Positions 1 to 5,134 of a DNA stretch of 5,201 nt are shown piece after piece. Under the pieces are notes generated by a model that did not search any database, was not told the DNA's origin, and saw nothing but the letters and a program-made list of their open reading frames with translations. Position 1 is the first letter of the stretch. The number at the start of each line of letters is the position of its first letter. The DNA is taken from assembly GCA_020629335.1 (NCBI GenBank), contig JAHDDN010000408.1, positions 1-5,201 of the forward strand, written 5' to 3'. This stretch comes from Chitinophagales bacterium (lineage in GTDB: Bacteria; Bacteroidota; Bacteroidia; Chitinophagales; UBA2359). A program made the position numbers and the translations under genes.

Positions 1-1812
1 AGAGATGATGCATTACCAGAAGGTTCCATTGTAACCATCCCAGCCCAATACGAAACCGTCACAGAACAAGTATTGGTAAAGGAAGAATCTCAACGAATAA
101 TAGATGGAGTAAAAGTGACTATTCCAGGAGAATACAAAACCATCACAAAGCAAGTATTAGTAAGTCCAGCTACTACAAGAGAAATAGAAAAGCCTATTGG
201 CCCTCCAGGGCCAGTTGGAGCAACTGATGCAGGAGCTATTCAAGGTCCCGTAGATCCAGCAGGTCCAGCAAGCATAAGTTGTTGGGATATAAATCAAAAT
301 GGAGTAGGAGATAAAGGAGAAGATATTAATGCAGATGGGTTATTTAATTCTGCTGATTGTCAAGTTCTCAAAGAAGTGGAACTCCAAAGAGACAATTACC
401 AACCCATTTACGAAAATGATTTCATAGGAGTGGAGGATGATGCATTATCCACCTTCTCCATTGATGTAGACAATGCCTCTTATAGCTTGATGCGAACTCA
501 ATTGAGTCGTAACAGAATGCCAGAACCAAACAGCATCCGAATAGAGGAAATGGTTAATTACTTCAGCTATGAATATCCACAACCGAAAGATCAGCACCCA
601 CTACACATCCATTTAGAAACGGCAGATTGTCCTTGGAATTCTGATCATCAATTAGCCTTAGTGGCGATACAAGGAGAAAAGAAAGCGAAAGAAGATTTAC
701 CACGAAGCAATTTAGTCTTCCTAATAGATGTATCAGGCTCTATGAATAATGCGAATAAATTAGGACTGCTAAAACAATCATTTGAAACGCTTCTCAATGA
801 ATTGAGACCGACTGATAAAGTAGCCATAGTCGTATATGCAGGAGCAGCAGGTTTGGTCTTGCCATCGACAAATGCCTCAGAGAAAACGACTATTCTAAAT
901 GCGCTTAATAACTTAAGTGCTGGCGGCTCAACCGCAGGTGGAGCAGGCATCAAATTAGCTTATGATATTGCTAAGATGAATTTCATTAAAAACGGAAATA
1001 ATAGAGTAATATTAGCAACAGATGGCGACTTCAATGTAGGAGCATCTTCAGATGCAGCAATGGTTGATTTAATAGAAGATAAACGCAAATTAGGCATTTA
1101 CTTAACTATATTAGGCTTCGGAATGGGGAATTATCAAGATTCGAAAATGGAGCAAATATCTAATGCTGGAAATGGTAACTACGCCTATATTGATAATCTG
1201 AAAGAAGCCAAGAAAGCCTTAGGTACGGAAGTATTAAGTACCATGTACACCATCGCCAAAGATGTTAAATTCCAATTGGAATTTAATCCGAAGGAAGTAA
1301 GAGCTTATCGCCTCATTGGATATGAAAACAGAATGTTAGAAGATCAAGACTTTAATGATGATACCAAAGATGCAGGGGAATTAGGCGCAGGCCATCAAGT
1401 AACGGCCATCTATGAATTAGTCCCCGCCTCTTCTAAATCAAAGATACTGGCGAAGGGCAAAAATGTAGACGATCTCAAATACCAAAGCAATAATGAGTTA
1501 AGTTCAGCCGCAGGATCAGGCGAGTTAATGAATGTAAAACTCCGCTACAAAAAGCCGAACGCGTCCAAAAGCATCAAGATCGAACAGTCCTTAATGAACA
1601 GAAAACAGTCCTTACAAAACACTTCTGAAAGTTTCCGATTTGCCTCATCAGTTGCCGCCTTCGGAATGCTCATCAGACATTCTAAATATGCTGGAAGCGC
1701 CGATTATGATATGGTCCTAAAACTGGCTAATAAATCAAAAGGAAGCGATGACTATGGCTATAGAGCAGAGTTTATAGATTTAGTCAAAAAAGCTAAGGCA
1801 TTGAATCCGTAA
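1..1812 (+). CDS. YfbK-type von Willebrand factor A (VWA) domain protein, 5' partial
   Basis: The frame is open at the left edge, so the true start and any signal or lipoprotein peptide lie outside; 603 residues are visible (numbered from base 1). Seen in order: two 20-residue repeats (11-30 and 39-58), a collagen-like tract (67-90), an Asp/Asn-Gly segment between Cys94 and Cys120 resembling EF-hand or dockerin loops, a VWA N-terminal region (about 135-200, with DALSTFSIDVDNASYS and NYFSYEYP), a VWA domain (about 235-410) and a YfbK-type C-terminal region (about 413-603, with FNPKEVRAYRLIGYENR and DAGELGAGH). The metal-binding MIDAS looks complete: D243-x-S245-x-S247, T311 and D341. Known of the family: VWA domains bind a divalent metal and mediate protein-protein contacts; the exact role of YfbK-like proteins is unclear. 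A cell-surface or periplasmic location is inferred from the collagen-like and calcium-loop segments. The gene ends TAA, directly followed by a strong terminator, so it is the last gene of its transcript. Family assignment is very secure; the biological role is not. Confidence 0.95.
   Translation, partial: RDDALPEGSIVTIPAQYETVTEQVLVKEESQRIIDGVKVTIPGEYKTITKQVLVSPATTREIEKPIGPPGPVGATDAGAIQGPVDPAGPASISCWDINQNGVGDKGEDINADGLFNSADCQVLKEVELQRDNYQPIYENDFIGVEDDALSTFSIDVDNASYSLMRTQLSRNRMPEPNSIRIEEMVNYFSYEYPQPKDQHPLHIHLETADCPWNSDHQLALVAIQGEKKAKEDLPRSNLVFLIDVSGSMNNANKLGLLKQSFETLLNELRPTDKVAIVVYAGAAGLVLPSTNASEKTTILNALNNLSAGGSTAGGAGIKLAYDIAKMNFIKNGNNRVILATDGDFNVGASSDAAMVDLIEDKRKLGIYLTILGFGMGNYQDSKMEQISNAGNGNYAYIDNLKEAKKALGTEVLSTMYTIAKDVKFQLEFNPKEVRAYRLIGYENRMLEDQDFNDDTKDAGELGAGHQVTAIYELVPASSKSKILAKGKNVDDLKYQSNNELSSAAGSGELMNVKLRYKKPNASKSIKIEQSLMNRKQSLQNTSESFRFASSVAAFGMLIRHSKYAGSADYDMVLKLANKSKGSDDYGYRAEFIDLVKKAKALNP
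31..174 (+). repeat. two-copy 28-residue repeat encoded in the VWA gene
   Basis: Residues 11-30 and 39-58 of the visible protein share the pattern VTIP-xx-Y-x-T-x-T-x-QVLV, spaced exactly 28 residues (84 bases) apart. Motifs of the type 'IPAxYxTVTxxVLVxPA' are, from memory, found as short repeats in other Bacteroidota envelope proteins. The array may continue to the left of the window, since residues 1-10 lead straight into the first copy. Function unknown; it may form a stalk or wall-binding spacer ahead of the VWA domain. Confidence 0.8.
199..270 (+). other. degenerate collagen-like Gly-X-Y tract inside the VWA gene
   Basis: Eight consecutive triplets (residues 67-90) read GPP GPV GAT DAG AIQ GPV DPA GPA. 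Glycine stands first in five of them. The three exceptions use codons GAT, GCT and GAT, each one base from a Gly GGT codon. Bacterial collagen-like tracts usually form extended trimeric stalks; one this short and interrupted is more likely a flexible linker. It leads directly into the Cys94-Cys120 Asp/Asn-Gly segment, a pairing that recurs in Bacteroidota surface proteins. Confidence 0.7.
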
Positions 1813-1813
1813 C

Positions 1814-1849
1814 AAAAAAAGGGACGCAAATTAATGCGTCCCTTTTTTT
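1814..1849 (+). terminator. intrinsic terminator of the VWA gene
   Basis: Seven A, then GGGACGCA, a six-base loop AATTAA, then TGCGTCCC and seven T. The GC-rich part is an 8-bp perfect stem and the flanking A and T runs extend it to 15 bp. It begins two bases after the TAA stop of the VWA gene. The symmetric A/T runs would let it also work on the minus strand, but no minus-strand gene ends here. Confidence 0.95.
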
Positions 1850-1865
1850 ATAATAACGAATTCCA

Positions 1866-1873
1866 TATATTTG
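1866..1873 (+). promoter_or_regulatory. possible Bacteroidota -7 promoter box TATATTTG
   Basis: The octamer fits the TAnnTTTG -7 consensus of Bacteroidota promoters. It ends six bases before the ATG chosen for the next gene, which would put the transcription start at or next to that ATG and imply a leaderless or nearly leaderless mRNA. The -33 position falls in the T run of the preceding terminator, where no clean TTTG is seen. One octamer in AT-rich DNA is weak evidence. Confidence 0.35.
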
Positions 1874-1879
1874 CTATGT

Positions 1880-3187
1880 ATGGAAACTCCTAAATGGTTA
1901 TATGAACAAGAACGCAATAGTTGGCAAATTGAGCTGATTATTAGTGGAGGCATGTTGTATACCTTATGGACCTTACCTCGCTATTTTAGCTATGAATTAC
2001 AGAAAGCTTTCATTACTGCCGATTTTAGTGCAACTTATGCGATATTGTTCTTTAGTACTTTAATTTTAAGTCGAGCTTTATTAATCGGTTTTGGGGTTAA
2101 TTTATTATTGAGAGCATTATGGTTGGCTTATCTGGGCGTACATTATGCTTTCCCCAATGGAATTGATTATAAAAGATTGAAATACTCTAAAGAGTTTGAA
2201 GAGCGATTTGAAAAAGATCATGATGCCCTTAACAGAATTTTGAAAATTGAAAAGTATTGTAGTCTAACTTACTCCTTGTCTATTATTATTTCTATCTGTG
2301 CAGCAGGAGCCTTATTGATTGTCGCTGCTGTTTACTATTTGATCCTTGAAAATATTATTCCACAAAGTGTTTATGATAATCCCAATATTGGTTATATCCT
2401 TTTATTATTGGTTCTTTTAGTTTCATTTGGATTTTTGGATCGCATAGTGTTTGCTGGTCTTAAAGGTAAATCAAAATTACAAAGCTTCTTTTACCCTATT
2501 AGTAAATGGATCTCTTATTCGAATTTAAGCTTCTTATTTAAGTATGAATGGAACTCACTACTAAGTAATATTTCTAGATGGAAAATTCATGGGACCACAG
2601 CTATTTATTTCTTCATTGCATTTATTATCTCTTTAAATGATTTCGGCTTTACAAAAATGTTTAACATCAATGTGGGGTATAACTTGTTAGATCACAGACA
2701 ATTTAAAAATCCAACTACAGGAGCATTAATCAATAATGATGAATATGATGAGTATATCAAAGAAAACTCATTAATATTGAAATCGAGTATTCCTTCCGAA
2801 ATTATTAGTGGTAATTTCTTGCCCTTATTCATCACCTATGATATTAACTTCGATAAAACATTCAACTATCTTTTTACTAAAAATAAGATTCCTCGAGAAT
2901 GGAAAGATATCAAGACTAAAGCAGCCTTTGATAAGAGTAGTCTTAAAATTAATCAAGTTTTTAATGAATGCTTCGACATCACGATTAACGAAGAAAATAT
3001 CGACTCCATCAATTGGCATTATAGAGAACATCCCATTACTAAACAATTAGGCTTTCATTCTAAATTAGATATTCATCACCTAAAAAGAGGGGAATATACC
3101 TTAAATGTTAGATTCAATAAACAAGAAAACGGAGACACTTCCCAAATACATCACTTAAGAAAAATCATCTTCTGGCGAGACGGTTAA
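1880..3187 (+). CDS. conserved-looking membrane protein of unknown function
   Basis: I do not recognise a named family. The 435-residue product starts METPKWLYEQERNSWQIELI and has a weakly hydrophobic stretch near 18-34, then hydrophobic segments at about 48-75, 72-91 (possibly part of the previous one), 133-157, 170-188 and 240-253. The last ~180 residues are hydrophilic and mixed in charge, ending with basic and aromatic residues. Local features that may be family markers are ISGG (21-24), RALWLAYLGVHYAFP (78-92) and GIDYKRLKYS (94-103). I have an impression of similar uncharacterised Bacteroidota proteins but cannot verify it. The ATG at 1880 is preferred over an in-frame TTG three codons upstream because it is a standard codon and the TTG overlaps a promoter-like box. 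There is no Shine-Dalgarno site, which is usual in this phylum. It stands alone: a terminator lies upstream and a repeat cluster downstream. An inner-membrane protein with a soluble C-terminal domain is inferred. Confidence 0.88.
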   Translation: METPKWLYEQERNSWQIELIISGGMLYTLWTLPRYFSYELQKAFITADFSATYAILFFSTLILSRALLIGFGVNLLLRALWLAYLGVHYAFPNGIDYKRLKYSKEFEERFEKDHDALNRILKIEKYCSLTYSLSIIISICAAGALLIVAAVYYLILENIIPQSVYDNPNIGYILLLLVLLVSFGFLDRIVFAGLKGKSKLQSFFYPISKWISYSNLSFLFKYEWNSLLSNISRWKIHGTTAIYFFIAFIISLNDFGFTKMFNINVGYNLLDHRQFKNPTTGALINNDEYDEYIKENSLILKSSIPSEIISGNFLPLFITYDINFDKTFNYLFTKNKIPREWKDIKTKAAFDKSSLKINQVFNECFDITINEENIDSINWHYREHPITKQLGFHSKLDIHHLKRGEYTLNVRFNKQENGDTSQIHHLRKIIFWRDG

Positions 3188-3188
3188 T

Positions 3189-3254
3189 AAACTGAATAAC
3201 TGGTAAACTGACAAACTGAATAACTGGAAATGAAATTATTTCGGTTATTCAGTT
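3189..3254. repeat. short direct and inverted repeats around AACTGAATAAC
   Basis: A 15-base word AAACTGAATAACTGG occurs at 3189-3203 and again at 3213-3227, 24 bases apart. The reverse complement GTTATTCAGTT lies at 3244-3254, so 3214-3224 and 3244-3254 form an 11-bp stem; the enclosed GAAAT (3227-3231) and ATTTC (3238-3242) extend it almost continuously. GTTATTCAGTT recurs at 3634-3644, beyond the long palindrome. The hairpin begins 27 bases after the stop codon of the membrane protein gene and might mark its transcript end, but it has no T run. Confidence 0.75.
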
Positions 3255-3623
3255 GCCGTGCGCCATAAACGTTTAATGATGCGACGCCAGAAAGGTTTGA
3301 AAAGAATATGTAACAAAATACAGGGATTTATACATATTTAACACCCAATTTTATAGCGCAAGTGTTTTTCACTTGTGCCTGCTGAGTCTTGCATTGATTT
3401 TTATTTGCCAATGGCAAGCTTATTGGTTGTGTAAGTCAAAAAGACTTACCATAGTTCTGGGCAGCAATTGACTTCCTAAATTCTGTGCTTCGAAGGGCAC
3501 AAGTCAAAAAGACTTGCGCCATAAATCTTGTTAAATAAAATTGGGATTTAAAATTTTATGTCAAAGATCGTAATTTCAAACCTTTTTGTCGTTTTATCAT
3601 TAAACGTTTATGGCGCACGGCAA
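3253..3623. repeat. 371-bp long imperfect palindrome with 28-bp perfect ends (MITE-like)
   Basis: The first 28 bases (3253-3280, starting TTGCCGTGCGCCATAAACG) are the exact reverse complement of the last 28 (3596-3623). The match continues without gaps for another 25 bases per side at 18/25 (3281-3305 against 3571-3595). Further inside, CCCAATTTTAT (3344-3354) pairs with ATAAAATTGGG (3535-3545), and two related hairpins flank the centre. No transposase or open frame is present inside. The shape fits a miniature inverted-repeat element or a large intergenic palindrome. I see no clear target-site duplication directly at the ends; an 11-base direct repeat (GTTATTCAGTT) overlaps the left end and lies ten bases beyond the right end. 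Confidence 0.8.
3356..3520. repeat. three related (G)CAAGTC-A5-GACTTG hairpins
   Basis: Three small hairpins share the core AAGTC/G with a five-base A or T loop: GCGCAAGTG-TTTTT-CACTTGTGC (3356-3378), GTAAGTC-AAAAA-GACTTAC (3431-3449) and GGCACAAGTC-AAAAA-GACTTGCGCC (3496-3520). The first and third sit at mirrored positions in the long palindrome; each carries one non-Watson-Crick position. Their similarity suggests they are copies of one palindromic unit. From memory, units of the type GCGCAAGTC-loop-GACTTGCGC recur between genes in some Bacteroidota; I cannot confirm that here. Confidence 0.75.
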
Positions 3624-3659
3624 ACGTTTCAAAGTTATTCAGTTAAAACGTTAAAAATT

Positions 3660-3818
3660 GGCTTAGGGATGGAAGCGGTATGTGGCGTTCATGATGCGAC
3701 TTACGGAACTTAGCTGGACGCAGGCTGGCCCTGCAAGGGCAGACAAGTACAGCTTAGTGGAGTAGGAGCAGCATAGCCACATAAGAGCGGACAGCCCGAC
3801 GGCTGCGCTTCGCTTGCA
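3660..3818 (+). other. GC-rich structured intergenic element, possible non-coding RNA
   Basis: This block is about 57% G+C (counted over 3661-3820), against strongly AT-rich surroundings. It has nested complementary segments: GAAGCG (3672-3677) with CGCTTC (3806-3811), TATGTGGC (3679-3686) with GCCACATA (3776-3783), ATGC (3694-3697) with GCAT (3771-3774), and local hairpins GCCCT-GCA-AGGGC (3728-3740) and CAGCC-CGAC-GGCTG (3792-3805). Together these could form a multi-branched fold. The phrases GGGATGGAAGCGG and GCGGACAGCCCGA remind me of intergenic elements common in Bacteroidota genomes, but this is recollection only. The strand is a guess based on that resemblance. No credible protein is encoded: the minus-strand frame across it has no homology I recognise. 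Confidence 0.5.
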
Positions 3819-3962
3819 ATGATGAAATATGAATGATGAACTATGAATTTTTGGTGTGCGGCACACTTGACTTACGAGCGCAGGCGAAAGCCCATAATAA
3901 TGATGAATTATAAATAATGAACGATGAATGTGTTAAATTTAATCCGTAATGATGAATGATTT
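3819..3962. repeat. degenerate 7-bp tandem repeats (ATGATGA-like)
   Basis: Three short tracts with a seven-base period: four units at 3819-3846 (ATGATGA, AATATGA, ATGATGA, ACTATGA), four at 3900-3927 (ATGATGA, ATTATAA, ATAATGA, ACGATGA) and about two at 3949-3962. An inverted tract lies at 4089-4110: GATGAACTATGAATT (3835-3849) has its exact reverse complement at 4089-4103. Between the first two tracts is a small hairpin, GTGTG-CGG-CACAC, near 3854-3866. Multiple stop codons in several frames and the low complexity argue against coding. Confidence 0.75.
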
Positions 3963-3982
3963 TAATTCCAATACCCTTTGTA

Positions 3983-4089
3983 GGGGCCGACCTATGTGTC
4001 GGCCCTCCTTAAAATATCCTATGTGTCGGCCCTCCTTAAAATATCCTATGTGTCGGCCCTCTCGAATATACCTAATGTGTCGGCCTATA
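3983..4089. repeat. 27-bp tandem repeat derived from a GGGCCGAC/GTCGGCCC palindrome
   Basis: Copies one (3991-4017) and two (4018-4044) are identical 27-mers beginning CCTATGTGTCGGCCCTCC. Copy three (4045-4070) diverges after its GGCCCT and is 26 long; copy four (4071-4089) is shorter and altered. Copy one is preceded by GGGCCGAC (3984-3991), which pairs perfectly with GTCGGCCC (3998-4005) around a six-base loop. Only the right arm was amplified, so later copies lack their own partner arm. The 27-base length keeps one frame open (nine-residue MCRPSLKYP-like units), but that reading is a by-product. Confidence 0.85.
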
Positions 4090-4112
4090 ATTCATAGTTC
4101 ATCAATCATAGT

Positions 4113-4154
4113 AAAAAAAAACGCCTTAGCAGAATAATCTACTAAGGCGTTTTT
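4113..4154 (-). terminator. intrinsic terminator of the Bax inhibitor-1 family gene
   Basis: AAAAACGCCTTAG (4117-4129) is the exact reverse complement of CTAAGGCGTTTTT (4142-4154), a 13-bp stem. After one C/A mismatch two more pairs (AG with CT) close a six-base loop. On the minus strand it is followed by nine T (complement of 4113-4121), the longer tail, so it most likely ends the minus-strand gene, whose stop codon lies about 120 bases upstream on that strand. The T run on the plus strand could also serve transcripts arriving from the left. Confidence 0.92.
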
Positions 4155-4172
4155 ATTATATTTATGGAAAAT

Positions 4173-4272
4173 TTCAATGAGTTATTTTTTCGTAGTTCAA
4201 GGCATCTATGAGGCGCATAGTAAACTATGTAACGAATAGATAACGCAGAAATACGGAAAAATAGCCATTGAA
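4173..4272. repeat. 100-bp inverted-repeat element abutting the Bax inhibitor-1 family gene
   Basis: The left end (4173-4194, TTCAATGAGTTATTTTTTCG then TA) and the right end (4252-4272, ending CCATTGAA) are near-perfect reverse complements, about 19 matches with one gap. The interior holds CTATG/CATAG words that can pair locally: CTATG-AGGCG-CATAG and CATAG-TAAA-CTATG. The element ends one base before the stop codon of the minus-strand gene and lies upstream of its terminator, so it would be transcribed as part of that gene's 3' untranslated region. I have a recollection of near-identical ~100-bp elements recurring in Bacteroidota genomes, not verifiable here. It encodes nothing. Confidence 0.75.
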
Positions 4273-4992
4273 TTAATCAGAAGAAGACATGCTCATTAAT
4301 ATCTGCAACACATACCAAAGCATTAGCATGAAAGAAGCAAATAAACCAATGGCAGCACCAACGTACTGATCGCTACTGTATTGGTGAATGATTTGAGAAG
4401 TTTGGTAAAGGATAGATGCTCCTGCTAATGCAACCATCGCAAAAGAGAAATACAATCCTAAATTAAAACCAAAGGCAATTCCAGCTACGATTAAGCCCAT
4501 TGCTAACAATCCGCCAATCATGAGGAATTTTCCTAAGAAGGAAAAGTCTTTATTGGAGAAAAAAGCGATAGCCGATAAAGCTGTAAATAAGCACATAGTA
4601 ATGATACCAGCTTGGGTAATTAAAGTGGTACTACCGCCTGTAATCGCCATTGCCATATACATCAGTGGTACAAAAATGAAGGCTTGAGCCACTACATATA
4701 AAGCTAATCCTGCGTATTGCAAATTTCTATTAGTGGAGCTATGAGCCCACCTTTCGGCTATAGTAGTAGCAAACATAAAGCCGCCTAAAACTAATAACCA
4801 AGTCCAGCCTTGCGTCATGGCTAAGCCGATGCTAACAATAGCTGGCGTGCTTAAAAATAAGTATTCGACCACTACAAAAGCTAATAATGCTAATGCTAAG
4901 TGTCCGTAGGTTTTTCTGATAAAAGTAGTGCGTTCTAAGTCAGAGCTTTGACTAACTGGAATTCGCATACCCTGATGATTCATTTCGCTCAT
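4273..4992 (-). CDS. Bax inhibitor-1 (BI-1/YccA-YetJ) family membrane protein
   Basis: A 239-residue protein of normal length for bacterial BI-1 proteins. After a short polar N-terminus (about 1-29, with RTTFIRKTYGHLALALLAF typical of the family entry into helix 1) there are seven hydrophobic segments at about 30-49, 62-80, 93-112, 125-145, 156-175, 178-197 and 211-232, and a short polar tail. The ILYQTSQIIHQYSSDQYVGA stretch (194-213) between the last two helices is the family hallmark. Known of the family: animal BI-1 and B. subtilis YetJ act as pH-sensitive calcium leak channels; E. coli YccA interacts with the FtsH protease. In YetJ two aspartates in the last helices form the pH sensor; here the aligned positions appear to be Q197 and S220, so that sensor seems absent. 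The ATG at 4992-4990 gives the longest sensible N-terminus; a second ATG three codons later is possible. It converges with the membrane protein gene to its left and is probably monocistronic with its own terminator. Confidence 0.95.
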   Translation of the reverse strand: MSEMNHQGMRIPVSQSSDLERTTFIRKTYGHLALALLAFVVVEYLFLSTPAIVSIGLAMTQGWTWLLVLGGFMFATTIAERWAHSSTNRNLQYAGLALYVVAQAFIFVPLMYMAMAITGGSTTLITQAGIITMCLFTALSAIAFFSNKDFSFLGKFLMIGGLLAMGLIVAGIAFGFNLGLYFSFAMVALAGASILYQTSQIIHQYSSDQYVGAAIGLFASFMLMLWYVLQILMSMSSSD

Positions 4993-5047
4993 AATATTAG
5001 GTATAATTTAGTAAAAAGTTTGTTTATATAATCAAACCGAAATTTAA

Positions 5048-5055
5048 CAAAAATA
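5048..5055 (-). promoter_or_regulatory. possible -7 promoter box TATTTTTG for the Bax inhibitor-1 family gene
   Basis: On the minus strand the octamer TATTTTTG fits the Bacteroidota TAnnTTTG -7 pattern and lies 55 bases upstream of the start codon. A TTTG occurs 11 bases further upstream, closer than the usual ~20-base spacing, so the -33 element is not convincing. Surrounding DNA is very AT-rich, which raises the chance of a random match. Confidence 0.3.
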
Positions 5056-5134
5056 CTATAATTTAGCAAATTTCAGCTTTAGGAAAATTAATTGCCATTT
5101 TTCTTAATTATATAGAACTAATAACTTAGTTTAT

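Noticed and set aside
73..75. TTG as the start of the VWA protein
   Set aside because: The frame is open to base 1, and the codon falls in the middle of the first 28-residue repeat, whose pattern begins upstream of it. The gene is truncated by the window edge.
648..953. Minus-strand frame of 101 codons
   Set aside because: It is antisense to the well-supported VWA domain, whose conserved motifs fix the coding strand.
1871..1873. TTG as the start of the membrane protein
   Set aside because: An ATG three codons later is a standard start, and the TTG is part of the promoter-like TATATTTG box.
2808..3050. Overlapping plus- and minus-strand frames of about 73-80 codons
   Set aside because: Both sit inside the membrane protein gene in other frames, with no start signals or recognisable product.
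3214..3254. Intrinsic terminator of the membrane protein gene
   Set aside because: The hairpin is AT-rich with no T run on its 3' side, so it is recorded as a repeat only.
3253..3623. Complete insertion sequence
   Set aside because: The terminal repeats look IS-like, but there is no open frame large enough for a transposase and no obvious target duplication directly at the ends.
3663..3866. Minus-strand frame of 67 codons
   Set aside because: It lies across the GC-rich structured block and heptamer repeats. Its Cys/Ser-rich translation resembles nothing I know, and open frames are expected in GC-rich DNA where stops are rare.
3991..4089. CRISPR array
   Set aside because: The 27-bp units directly abut one another with no unique spacers, and no cas genes are present.
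3949..4137. Plus-strand frame of 62 codons with repeated MCRPSLKYP-like units
   Set aside because: The repetition is produced by the 27-bp palindrome-derived tandem repeat, which happens to be a multiple of three. The frame also runs into the heptamer tract and the terminator stem, and it has no start signal.
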